Assembly: GCA_008330645.1 (NCBI GenBank)
Contig: VLTN01000011.1
Location: forward strand, 124,001 to 188,000
From: Cafeteria roenbergensis
Lineage: Eukaryota; Sar; Bigyra; Bicosoecida; Cafeteriaceae
Reading direction: 5' to 3'
DNA length: 64,000 bases
The notes under the pieces are model-generated. The model ran no database searches and was not told the DNA's origin. It saw only the letters and a list, made by a program, of their open reading frames with translations. The first letter of the stretch is position 1. Every line of letters starts with the position of its first letter. Of the stretch, positions 1-9,421 are shown in pieces. The position numbers and the translations under genes are program-made.

Positions 1-411
1 ACGTCGTCTCCCATGTCCCCTGCAGCGGCTGGGCGATGGGCCAAGGACGGGGCTGCGACGCCCGCAGATGCCATTTTCAGCTGGGTGGGCATCATCCAGT
101 ACATGCCGCGAGAGGACGACGCCCGCCAGCGCGCCAGCGTGACGGCGGCGTTCAAGTCGGACTACGAGGCCGCGTGCAGGCGCGAGCTCTGGGCCGACTT
201 CCGCGCGGCGCAGCACTGGGCCAAGATCGACCTGGACGGGCTTGCCCCGGAGGAGCGCGGCGAGGCGCTGCAGTCGCTGGCCAAGGACTTTGACCTGCAG
301 GCGTTCGAGGACGCGAGAGCGGTGCTGGACCCGCGCGGCATCCTTGTCGGGCCGCGGTTGGCGAGCACCGTTCTGGCCGCCGCCGCGCTGGCGCAAACTT
401 CACGCGCTTGA
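1..411 (+). CDS. GLDH: L-galactono-1,4-lactone dehydrogenase, C-terminal part (5' end outside window)
   Basis: The frame is open from base 1, so the gene begins upstream; the Met at 13 is internal. The visible 136 residues match the C-terminus of plant-type L-galactono-1,4-lactone dehydrogenase, the FAD-linked aldonolactone oxidoreductase of the inner mitochondrial membrane that makes ascorbate and passes electrons to cytochrome c. Diagnostic stretches are SPMSPA, then IFSWVGIIQYMP, then DDARQR, LWADFRAAQHWAKID and LDPRGIL, in the same order and spacing as in plant GLDH. The FAD-binding N-terminal half is not in the window. The end is a TGA at 409-411 after a short Ala-rich tail that replaces the plant tail. 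No intron is seen in this part. The family call is by recall of conserved motifs; a related aldonolactone oxidase is the only realistic alternative. Confidence 0.88.
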   Translation, partial: TSSPMSPAAAGRWAKDGAATPADAIFSWVGIIQYMPREDDARQRASVTAAFKSDYEAACRRELWADFRAAQHWAKIDLDGLAPEERGEALQSLAKDFDLQAFEDARAVLDPRGILVGPRLASTVLAAAALAQTSRA

Positions 412-749
412 GTGCACGCCCAAGGCCCACATGTGTTGCAGGTGCTCGACCCAACGCGCGCGCTGCACTCGCGGCGCTGGGGCCATTCGAGCGCGCCATT
501 CCTGCGCGCCCGGCCAACCGCGCACGCTTTGTCCACGCACCCCTGTGCCACAGAACGCCCACGCGGCCAGGGTGTCGCGGCTCGCCGGAGCCCCGTGCTG
601 GGAGAGGGCGGCGGGCGCACGCCACATCGCTGGCTGCTCATCGATCCTGGCAGAGCCACGTCGCTCGCAAGCCGCAAAACTGATGCGCTCGGCAGCACCC
701 GGGAACGGAACGACTCCGGGACTCCTGCCTGCGTCGAGTGCTTGCAGAC
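412..749. other. Intergenic, GLDH 3' flank and promoter side of the ERD2-like gene
   Basis: These 338 bases separate two genes on the same strand. They should hold the 3' UTR of GLDH and the 5' UTR/promoter of the next gene. I see no TATA box, poly(A) signal, RNA gene or extra coding exon that I can support. Confidence 0.5.
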
Positions 750-2264
750 ATGGACGATGACATGCTCGGCAACAAGGTGAGCCGCGCTGGACTGCAGGTG
801 GCGCCGCATCAGCCGGGGCCGATGCAACACGCGCAGGTCACGTGGCAGCGCCTCATTGACACTGCCGCGGAGTGCGGTGCCTCGGGTTCCGGCGGCCGCG
901 GGCCAAGCGTGGGCCTGGCTGCTTGCACCAGATGCTGAGTGGTGCATCCGTGCGCGTGTCCGCCTTGCGAGTCCACAGCCGGGGAGGGGCACGTGGGCGA
1001 GGACCTTTCGCGATTGGCGGACGGTCATCCTCGTCGGGTCCTTTGTGGCGGTGCTCGTCTTCTTTTTGTTCCACCTCGTTTCGGACGGGGACTTCAGCTT
1101 CCTGATGGTGAGTCTCGCGGCCGGGGAGGACGGGGTGGAGCTAGGGGGCGGGGGCGGGGGTGGCCGGGCGAGCTGGGAATGCGCGGCGGAGCCGCCCGTT
1201 GCTCGAGCGGATGCCGCCTCAGTGTCGGCGCGCCTGGCCAGCCGCTGGGCGCCCCTGGGCCAGTCCTGCAGCCCCAGACCATCGCTCATGGCACAAGGCT
1301 GCTGCTCTCGCGGGCCGCATCGCTGCCCAACGCCCGCTGGCCACGTCGCTGGGCCCTGGAGCCGTGCGCTCGCAGACCCTGTCAAACTTGCTCCGCGTCA
1401 GCGCCCTGGCCTTGTTGCTAGTCAAGGCGTTCGGCGACCACAGCGGCGTCACAGAAATCAGCCTCAAGTCCATGCAGTGCTACTGCGCGGTCTCAACCCT
1501 GCGCCTGAGCTCGATCCTGTTCTATGAGGGCTATCTTCCCTTCGACAGTTCCGGCGACTGGTTCTACCAGTCAATGGAGGTCTTCTCGCTCATCCTGGCC
1601 GGGGCCCTCGTCTTCACGATGACCATGTCGAACAAGCGCCACGGCTACAACCCCCGCAACGACGTGTTCGGCAAGGACTTCAGCATCGGGCCGCTCACCC
1701 TGCCCTCGAACCTCGGAGCGCTCTGGCTCATCGTGCCGAGCATCGTTGTCGCAATGGTGAGTCCCGGCCCAAGCAAGCACAGCCTTGTGGCTGCTCGTGC
1801 GCCTGCCATCTGTCATCGCCTGGCCGGCGGCCTTGTGCGCTCCGCTTGTCCGCCTGCCGCGATGCTCCCCCGCTCGTGTCCCCCAAAACCTGTCGCCCTC
1901 CCTGCAGCTCTTCCACCCAACGCTGAACAACAACTTCGTGACCGACGCCGCCTGGTCTGCTGCCCTGTACCTGGAGGCTGTGGCCATTCTTCCCCAGGAT
2001 CGCATGTTCCGCCGCGGATCCCGCCTGCACGAGCTCACTTCGCTGTCCGTCTTCATGATCGGCATGTCCGGCCTCTTCAGCCTCGTCTTCTGGCTCTTCT
2101 CCTTCAGCGAGCTCAACGCCTCCTACTCCTCCCACTTTGGCCATTCCTACCCGGGCTACGTCGTGGTGGGCTGCCAGTTCCTCAACCTGGTCATCATGTT
2201 CGACTTCATCCGTCGCTACGTCCAGGCTGCTACTGCGGGCCGTCCGCCCATCCTCCCCTCTTGA
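750..2264 (+). CDS. ERD2/KDEL-receptor-like membrane protein, 4 exons
   Basis: Exons 750-776, 979-1107, 1376-1756 and 1908-2264 join in phase 0 throughout and give 297 residues. Every intron has a gtgag donor and cag acceptor (202, 268 and 151 nt). Exon 2 supplies an N-terminal hydrophobic helix after WARTFRDWR (TVILVGSFVAVLVFFLFHLV). Exons 3-4 contain the ERD2 fold: LLLVKAFGDHSGVTEISLKS near residue 65, the family signature LYLEAVAILPQ in exon 4, and a final tract with VVVGCQFLNLVIMFDF. Canonical KDEL receptors retrieve ER-resident proteins from the Golgi. The extra N-terminal helix and longer length resemble the plant ERD2-like branch rather than the 212-residue receptors, so retrieval activity is not assured. 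The ATG at 750 is the first in frame; a GTG at 738 is not credible as a start. Confidence 0.87.
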
Positions 2265-2948
2265 GTGGGCTCCTTGCGCCCAGGGCGCTGGTGCAGGCAG
2301 CTGGGGTCGGGTGCCGTGTCAAGCGAGGCGATTCCTTCGGCAGAGCCAGACAGAGCTCCGGTGCACCAGACGCTGTTCCTCTGACGTTGGGGCCGTAAGT
2401 TGCAGCGGATCGTGCCGTGGTGGCAACGTGGAAGGGGCCGGGAGAGGGGCAGAGAGCGTCGGTGGCGGGGAGGGGCGGGGGGGGCGAAGGTGGCGGGGAG
2501 GAGAGTTGCGCAGCGTGGCGCCCCCCCCCCGCCCCACCCTCACAGCTTGCAGCTGAGCCGGGCGCCGAGTCGCGCGAAGACCAAGTGAGGAGGGCGAGGG
2601 TTTGGAGGCCGTCGATGCTCTGGTGGCGCGGGCTGCCACTGCAGCAGCGGAATGCAACGGCACCTCCCACATCCGGTGGTTATGAGTGAGTGTGTGTGTG
2701 TGTGTGTCAGAGCGTTTGTGTGCGCGCGTGTGTGGCCGTGTGGCGGCCGCAGCAACTGCTGGGTCGCCCACGAAAGCCCCGCAGCCCACAAGCAACTACC
2801 AACAGCTTTTGCCAGCGGCCCATGCAATCACGAGGCCCCATCCCGCCCAAATCCAGGACCGCACGCACGCCGCACACGGCGCCGCGTCGCGCTTGCGGCA
2901 GGCTGCGCCCAGCGAGCGCGTCAGGCCCAGCTGGCGACGCCTGACCAG
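2265..2948. other. Convergent intergenic region with G-rich, C-rich and TG tracts
   Basis: This 684-base gap lies between the ends of two convergent genes (ERD2-like on plus, SPR on minus) and should carry both 3' UTRs. It contains a purine- and G-rich stretch at about 2415-2510 with several runs of 3 to 8 G, a run of C at about 2520-2531, and a TG dinucleotide tract at 2691-2740. No coding exon is convincing in any frame. Confidence 0.6.
2691..2740. repeat. TG microsatellite, imperfect
   Basis: Eight uninterrupted TG units at 2691-2707 are followed by an imperfect TG/CG-rich stretch to about 2740. It lies in the convergent intergenic gap and is a simple repeat with no evident function. Confidence 0.8.
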
Positions 2949-3815
2949 TCACCGTTGAGGCACGAGATCAAAGTAGTCTGCTCGCAAGCCGTCGCCAAGA
3001 CCAGCGAGGGCACTCGGCCCAGCTGCCACTTGCCTGGCGATAGCGCCGGCCGACGCTGCTGGCGAGACGAGCGTACCCTCGCGATGCGCAGCAGCCATGG
3101 CGTCCCGCACGCCCTTCGAGACGCGTTCGCTGCTGCGAAGCTCCAGCTGCATGTCAGTGTCCAGAGGTCCCGGGGCGTAGCTGAACGCCACGACGCGCCC
3201 GCCGCCGTCAAGCTCGGCCTGCTCCGCTGCGAGCACCGACATGAGTCGCTCGCGAAAGGCCTTCCCAGCGCAGTACACGCCCCACGACGAGAACGGCTGA
3301 ATTGCAGCAAGAGAAGACACGTTGAGCACAAGGCTCCGCGGCAGTCCCGCCGGGCGACGCGACGCAGAATCCACGAAGGCTGCTGTTAGTGCGGCGAAGG
3401 ATGCAATGTTGAGCTGCGACGACGCGCTGACGGAGTCGAAGACGTTTTTGGCCAGGTCGGCCGGGCCGCTCCCCGCCCCCGCCCCGACCATGCCTTGCCC
3501 GATCTCGCCAAGGGGACTGAGCGAGCCAGAGTTGTGCACCAGGATTGCGTCCCAAACGGCCCCGTGCCTGTGGGGCGCCGCAGCCACGACCTCTCCAATG
3601 CTCAGTGCTGCGCGCTCAACACCCCCGGCCGAGCCAAGATCCGCTTCCACGAGAGTCGCAGCTGGCCATTGGCTGCGAAAGGTCTGGTCAACCGAGCGAG
3701 CGGTGAGCACAAGTCGTGCAGGGGCTAGTGCGCTCACGAGCTCCTGAGCAAGCGCGGCCCCCAGGCCCCTTCGCCCTCCGGTGATGACAAGCGAGTTGGC
3801 CAGGCTCGATGCCAT
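2949..3815 (-). CDS. SPR: Sepiapterin reductase-like short-chain dehydrogenase
   Basis: A single exon encodes 288 residues and ends in TGA at 2951-2949. The start is the ATG at 3815 (MASSLANSL); a GTG codon 18 nt upstream is not a credible start. It is an NADPH-dependent SDR: glycine-rich cofactor motif TGGRRGLG near residue 8, VHNSGS, the catalytic Ser in NVSSLA, and YCAGK (Tyr and Lys of the active site). Three features point to sepiapterin reductase rather than a generic SDR: the YCAGKAFRE context, APGPLDTDMQ about 45 residues later, and a C-terminal ADYFDL. Sepiapterin reductase carries out the last step of tetrahydrobiopterin synthesis in the cytosol. The gene is convergent with the ERD2-like gene and 197 nt downstream of the SR-protein gene on the same strand. 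Confidence 0.83.
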   Translation of the reverse strand: MASSLANSLVITGGRRGLGAALAQELVSALAPARLVLTARSVDQTFRSQWPAATLVEADLGSAGGVERAALSIGEVVAAAPHRHGAVWDAILVHNSGSLSPLGEIGQGMVGAGAGSGPADLAKNVFDSVSASSQLNIASFAALTAAFVDSASRRPAGLPRSLVLNVSSLAAIQPFSSWGVYCAGKAFRERLMSVLAAEQAELDGGGRVVAFSYAPGPLDTDMQLELRSSERVSKGVRDAMAAAHREGTLVSPAASAGAIARQVAAGPSALAGLGDGLRADYFDLVPQR

Positions 3816-4012
3816 GGAGCGCAGCGCAAGCACGGCGCTTCCCCAACGGCGATGCTATCCGCCGGGCCGTATTCCCGGCGCGAGTTCGAGTGGCTGGCAA
3901 TCGGGGCGAGGGCAAGATGCCGGCAGAGCCGGTCGCGACAAGTCCCCGCGCAGGGCACAACGAGCTGCGCGCTGTGCTGCCAACGAACCGACGTTGTACG
4001 AAAGCCGCACAA

Positions 4013-6028
4013 TCACTCATCGCGCGCCACAATGCTGTCCTCCTCGTGGATGTCCGCGTTGCGGGCGCGCTCGTTGTCGCGAGAAGCACGGTCGTCGCGG
4101 CTGTAGCCGCCGCGGTCGTCGTGCGAATCGCGGCCGCCGGCGCCAGCTGGGCCGCTGTAGCGGTCCGCGGGAGGGGGAGCGCCTGCATCGCGATCGTAGC
4201 CACGGCTTGCAGGTGCAGCGCGGTCGTCGCGAGGTGCGGGGCCGCGCTCGTAGCCGCCACGGCGGTCCGAGGGAGGGGGTCCCCGGCCGTAGCCGTCCGA
4301 GGGAGGGGGTCCCCGGCCGTAGCCGTCCGAGGGAGGGGGTCCCCGGCCGTAGCCATCCGAGGGAGGGGGTCCGCGGCCGTAGCCGTCCGAGGGAGGGGGT
4401 CCGCGGCCGTAGCCGTCCGAGGGAGGGGGTCCCCGGCCGTAGCCGTCCGAGGGAGGGGGTCCCCGGCCGTAGCCGTCCGAGGGAGGGGGTCCGCGGCCGT
4501 AGCCGTCCGAGGGAGGGGGTCCCCGGCCGTAGCCGTCCGAGGGAGGGGGTCCGCGGCCGTAGCCGTCCGAGGGAGGGGGTCCGCGGCCGTAGCCGTCCGA
4601 GGGAGGGGGTCCGCGGCCGTAGCCGTCCGAGGGAGGGGGTCCGCGGCCGTAGCCGTCCGAGGGAGGGGGTCCGCGGCCGTAGCCGTCCGAGGGAGGGGGT
4701 CCCCGGCCGTAGCTGTACGGGTCAGCGCCGCGGCTGTATGGGTCAGGGCCACGCGAGTAAGGATCGGACCCACGGGAGTACGGGTCAGGGCCACGGGCAT
4801 AGGGGCTGGGACCACGAGCATACATAGTTCCATCAACAGCGAAAGGAGGAGGGCTGGGACCACGAGCATGCGGCCGCCAATCACGGCCCCTCGAGTACCC
4901 GGGACCTCCGTAGGGGTCCCAACCGTGCCTGAATGAGCTGCGACACATCTATGGCAAGCTCGCGCTTGCGGCAACGCGGCCCTGTGGAGGGGAGCATGCG
5001 AGCCCGGGCGCGCGGCGAGGCGCAGCACTGGGGCGCAAAAGCCGCGACTCACCGAGGTCCGCCGCGACCGCCTCCGCCCCCGCCCCCACGGCCGCCCTGA
5101 GGGGCGGAGTTGGCCTTGGCGATTTCGACGCGGATGCTGCGACGGCGCAGTCGATCGTGACGAGACAAGCCGGAGCGAAGACCAGCGAGCGATGGATCGG
5201 AACGACAGGTGACGGAAAAAAAAAGGCGAGTGAGAGGATGCGCAGGCGAAGGTGGCGTCGTCGGGCGGGTGCGTTTGCATTTGCATGCAGCGGAGGCGCT
5301 GGGTGCGGTGAACGGAGGACGGCAAGTGTCGTTCCGATGCGGCTGGCGGGCGGACGGAACTGGACGGCGGTCGGAACCCGGCTGGCTTTCCCCAGCCCGA
5401 AGCGGCGAACCGTGCCAAGTCGCGAAGCGAAGGAGGTGCCCGCTCGGAATCAAACCCCGGGAGCGAGGAAGGGGCGGGCCCGGACTCTGACGGCGGCACA
5501 GGCAGGTGAAGGCCGCCACAACGGCGAGGCGTCGAGCCGAGTGAAGCTTCGGCGCGGAGAGGGCGGGCGATGGCTGCGCAGGTTGGCCTCTCACACGCGT
5601 CCGCAGAGGGTGCTGCCGTTCATCTCGTTGATGGCCGCATGCGCCATCTCCTCCGTACGGTAGGTCTGCAGGCAGCGGAACGCGCGAGAGCCGGACAAAG
5701 GGAGCAAGTCGATCGCGCGCCAAGCCGCCAAGCCGCCGAGCTGCGCAGGCCTTGGCGAGTGCCGCAGGCCTGGGGTCCCATCCGGGAGGGTGCGCCGAAC
5801 AACGCAGGCCATGGGGGCCAGGGGTGGGGCGTGGCTGGGCCGGCGGCGCCGCGGCGAGCACGGCTGCGCGGCGCTCACGATGAAGCCGAAGCCGGGCGGG
5901 TTGCGCCCCACCCAGAGGCTGGCGATGTCGCCGAACTTGCCGAAGGCGGCCTCCACCTCGCTGTTCTCGATGTCGCGGGTCAGGTTGCCAATGTAGATGC
6001 GGGTCGAGCCCTCAGTTCCGGCTGCCAT
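4013..6028 (-). CDS. SR-type RNA-binding protein with RRM, RGG box and decapeptide repeats, 4 exons
   Basis: Exons on the minus strand are 6028-5879, 5665-5595, 5136-5053 and 4937-4013, giving 409 residues and a TGA stop. Introns use gtgag donors and cag acceptors; phases are 0, 2 and 2. Residues 9-84 form one RRM: RNP2 is IYIGNL, and WVGRNPPGFGFI is the RNP1 region, whose RNPPGF signature is typical of SRSF3/SRSF7-type splicing factors. A short RGG box follows (GGRGGGGGGGRGG). Next come imperfect PYSRG(S/P/A)D repeats, then 15 copies of YGRGPPPSDG (residues about 178-327), and an Asp/Arg-rich tail. The Gly/Tyr/Arg/Pro-rich tail replaces the usual RS domain and looks disordered, like condensate-forming RNA-binding proteins. 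Role inferred: pre-mRNA splicing or mRNP packaging in the nucleus. The 5' flank is a transposon that begins 2 bp from the start codon. Confidence 0.88.
4263..4713 (-). repeat. 30-bp coding minisatellite, 15 units
   Basis: Fifteen head-to-tail 30-bp units encode YGRGPPPSDG in the SR-type protein. Units are almost perfect. The main variable site is a C/G transversion in the second Arg-coding triplet position group (ccccgg versus ccgcgg on plus), which is synonymous (CGG or CGC for Arg). The unit length keeps the frame, so copy number can change without breaking the gene. Confidence 0.95.
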
Positions 6029-6029
6029 C

Positions 6030-8860
6030 GTTAGGCGCGGGAGAAAGAAGCTCCAAGCAGTCGGGGAATACCTCGTAAGGTTGGTCGAAAGTTCAGCGCA
6101 TTTCTCTTGGCCGTCCATATGCGAGGCTACAGGGGTTCCCGAGTCCACCATCCGGTCGAAATATGGACACGTGCGGAGCTGGACCGTGCCTGGACTGCGG
6201 GCGCGGGCGGCCGAGCTGTCCTACCGGCCTGACTCGACGGTGGACCACGAGTGGGTTGTGGTGAGTCCCCTCGCTGCCCGCCTTGCAGACCTGCCCATGA
6301 GACGCCGCCCATGGTAATTGTGTATTTGTGTGTGCGTTTACCTTGCAGGCGTCGTTGTACGGCGACATCACTCTGCTGCGGAGCGTGATGCCCGGGGACA
6401 GCTTGGCCATCATTCGCACTGCATGCGCCTGCGCGCGCAGCAACTGCTTGCAGCTGCTCTTGGCGGAAGGAGACGATCAGCCAGTCAAAGCGGGTCTCGG
6501 CCCACCGGCGCTGGACGCCCTGGTCAGGCGCTACACCGAGGAAGAGACGACCGACCCTTTTGGCGAGAGGCTGTGGCGGCGCATGTCACGGCGTAGGGAG
6601 TTCTCCCGCTTGCAGCTTCTGCACAGGACGGCAAAGGTCGGGTCGCGCAGCGGCGCGGAGCAGTGTGCAGCTGCGAAATCCTACACTGAGGTGTTGAGTT
6701 CTGAGCTTGCTCGAGTCGGGAGGTGCCGAGATGTGTACCAACTGGACGAAGAGTGCCTGCAGTGGATTCGCATGGACGAGAGGTCCTTGTCACTCGCAGA
6801 GACACGTCGTCGCATGGACCAGGTCAAGCTGGGCGGCACGCGGGAGTCGATTACCATGCTTCCGATCATCAACTGCGAGTCCACCCGCTGCGTCATTAGG
6901 GTTGCCGAGAGCGCCAAGGCCGCGGACAACGCACGCAGGCAACCAGCCGCTGGGACACTGCTGGCACCGACGGTCGAAGCAGCGGAGGGCCTCAGCAGAG
7001 CATCGAAGGGCTCCGTTCGCGTGCTCTCTGCCAGCACGGACTCGCCCGTACCCCCCGCCAGGCAGCCCCTCAGGTCCCCCGGGCACTTGTGGACAGACGT
7101 CCGAGACCCATCTTACAGCCGAAGACCATGCCGAGGTCATTGAAGAGCCGGCTGATCATGTCGACGACGGTGACGACTGTGACGCTGACTCCAGCGCCGC
7201 CGACGACACGATTGATGATGACAACGGCGACGGAGCGCCTCCCCCGCCCGCCATGACAGCAGCAGCAGCATCTGCCGCTGTGACAGGGGCGACTCCGGCG
7301 CGGTGCTTGCGTAGCTCGACAGGAACAAGGCGCCGGAAATCGGTCAAGCCGCAGCGCAGAGCCGCTGTCGTGTCGGTGAAGCACATGCCCAGTCTGGCTA
7401 CCGTCTCCCAAGTGCACACGTGTGGCGCCCTACACCTGTTCTTCGCCTCCTGCAGCGGCTGGGTGACTCGGTCCATCTTCAGGGAGGCCATGCATCGCTG
7501 GACGGCGTGAGAGCAGATTCAAGACTCGGACTGGGAGAAACGGCCCAAAATCTTGCTGATGGACGGCCGCGCGGCACACACCGACGTTGCGTCTATCAAG
7601 CATCTTCAGGACGTAGGCATGCGGTGTGCCGTGCCTCCTGGCGCCTCCTCGCACATGTGACAAGTTTTGGACAACGGGCCGATCGGCGTCTTTCGCAAGG
7701 AGTTCGAGCCAATCCGCGTGGGGGCCGCAGCTGCTGCTCTTACGGGTGCTGTGACTCGCCCTGCGACCAGTACCGGGCTCCGCAAGGGCGTTACCAGCCC
7801 CAAAGTGTTCGCCGAGCTGGAGATCGATTCGGGCGAGGGCAAGACTAGCAGCACTTTTGTTCGACTCAAGGACGCTCGCAAGACGAAAGTGCACCCTTCT
7901 GACACGCTGTGTGCAGGGCACCACGCCTGGGTCGCGGCGGCACCTCCAGCCGTGCATGCTTGCGGCTTCGTTCGAACTGGCACTTTCGCCAAGCGCTTCA
8001 CGCCCGACTTAAAGCCCACCTGCGGCCCTGAAAAGATCCTCGAACGCATGGGGGCCCACCGTGGCGGCCAAGACCGCGGTGCCATCGCAGATGCGGTGGT
8101 AGAGCGGGCTATGCAGTCGATCTCGGACAAGTCTGTTTTGACGCCCAAGTTCACCAGTCGCATGAGGAAGGAGCTGGACATCACTCGAGTGGCGACGAAC
8201 TACGGTTTCGCCGACGACGTCGACGGTCCAAATCGAGCGAAACGCATGGCTTTAGACCTTGATAGTCGCCAATCAGTCGCCCGGACGACAGTCGCCTTGT
8301 TGAGAGGCAACGAGCGCTACGAGCGCCACCAGAGACAGCTCGACGTCACAGACGCGCACTTCAATGAGATTGGGGCCCAGGCCCGTGCTGACCATGTTCT
8401 GAAGTCGCCCAGCCGGTTGCAGGAGCAGGCCAAGCAGGCCAACGCGAAGGCTCGAACCACTTTGAAGACGATTTCTGGCACGGATGTGGCCCAGCAGGCA
8501 TCCACACCCCTGAAAATGATTGATTCGATGCTTCACACCCAGGCAACGCCGACCAAGGCGGCGCTGAAGCGAGACTTGCTTCTCGACTCTCCAGCGGCGA
8601 GCCTGGTGATGGACAAGCTCCGTCTCGCGAAGCAGCTGGTGTCCGTGGGTCTTCAGGCTGCCTCCGTGTCAGGAGCGCTCGCTCCTACCCCTCCTTCACC
8701 AGGTGGGGCGCCTGCACCGGCGGAAACGCGCGTGCAAAGTCCACAAGCCGCCAGCTCGCCGTCTCCTTCTCCCCCCGCCCACTGCATGGGCGAGTCGACA
8801 AGCCAGAAGCCCGTCAGCACGGGCACTGGCCGCACGAATGCGTCTCAGACATGTTGTTGA
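6030..8860 (+). pseudogene. Pogo/DDE_1-type transposase, copy 1, inactivated
   Basis: Exon 1 (to 6260) encodes a CENP-B/pogo-style helix-turn-helix (SICEATGVPESTIRSKYG). The intron at 6261-6348 is phase 0, and exon 2 opens with ASLYGDITLLRS. The catalytic triad is recognisable: Asp in YQLDE (6745-6747), Asp in LLMDGRAAHT (7562-7564) and Asp in VLDNGPIG (7670-7672), the D-D-D pattern of the pogo/Tigger/jerky DDE_1 family. Lesions: a frame change near 7105, TGA at 7508-7510 and TGA at 7658-7660. Copy 2 has TGG and TGT at those two sites. The C-terminal 400 codons remain open to TGA at 8858-8860. Not expected to make an active enzyme. Confidence 0.8.
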
Positions 8861-9382
8861 GGGTTTTGTGCTTGAATGTCGCGTCGTTGCTCCTGGCCGG
8901 TGCTCGCCAGCCGAAGGCTTGACGGCCCGGCTGGCACCGCAGTCCCACGCAAATCATACTCGCCCCAAATGTCCGCTGCCTAGCTGGACCTAGGGGAGGG
9001 TCTCACGCGCAGCGGCGGGCACTTTTTCAAGGTGCCTCTGACGCGCGCCACGGAAACGGATCGCCACATCCGTTGGGCGCTGCCCCGGCCGTGCGCTCGA
9101 GCCTTGCCGCCACCTACACTACAAAAGGGCACCCGTGGGCGCCAAAAGAACCGACCGGGGCCTTGATCTGGGCGCGAGAAATGCAAACTGTAACCATTTG
9201 GTCACGTGCTCTGCCAGGGCATTGTACATTTCCCCTCGTAGCTGGCGGGGATCGCGCTCAAACTGACAGCCCTTGCGGCTACGCGCCTGAAATGCGATGG
9301 ACTGCGAATTGGTGACGTCTACTGGGGAGCAAAACGACTCAGTCAGTACTTTTTCCAAACAACTGCAACCGGATGGTCAAGC
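6030..9382 (+). mobile_element. Pogo-like DNA transposon, copy 1 (degraded)
   Basis: This 3.35-kb segment is repeated almost base for base at 22495-25848, in the same orientation, while the flanks of the two copies are unrelated. It holds a helix-turn-helix exon, a spliceosomal intron (6261-6348), a DDE transposase region and about 520 bp of non-coding tail. Similarity starts near 6030 (GTT) and ends at ggatggtcaagc (9382). I see no terminal inverted repeat and no clear target-site duplication at these edges, so the true ends may lie slightly outside or be lost. The left edge is 2 bp from the start codon of the SR-type gene and the right edge is 39 bp from the ATG of the ankyrin gene. It is less GC-rich than most neighbouring genes. 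Confidence 0.82.
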
Positions 9383-9421
9383 CTCGGCAGCCGAAGCATC
9401 ACACAACACGCGGCGGGGCCC

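Noticed and set aside
4263-4713. CRISPR-like regular repeat
   Set aside because: The units are directly adjacent with no spacers, are in coding frame, and the genome is eukaryotic.
3781-4936. Plus-strand ORFs of about 350-375 codons across the 30-bp repeat array
   Set aside because: They exist because the repeat unit has no stop in several frames. The minus-strand frame is the real one: it joins by proper splice sites to an RRM.
6030-9382. Terminal inverted repeats of the pogo-like element
   Set aside because: I compared the left edge with the reverse complement of the right edge in both copies and found no convincing match, so none is annotated.
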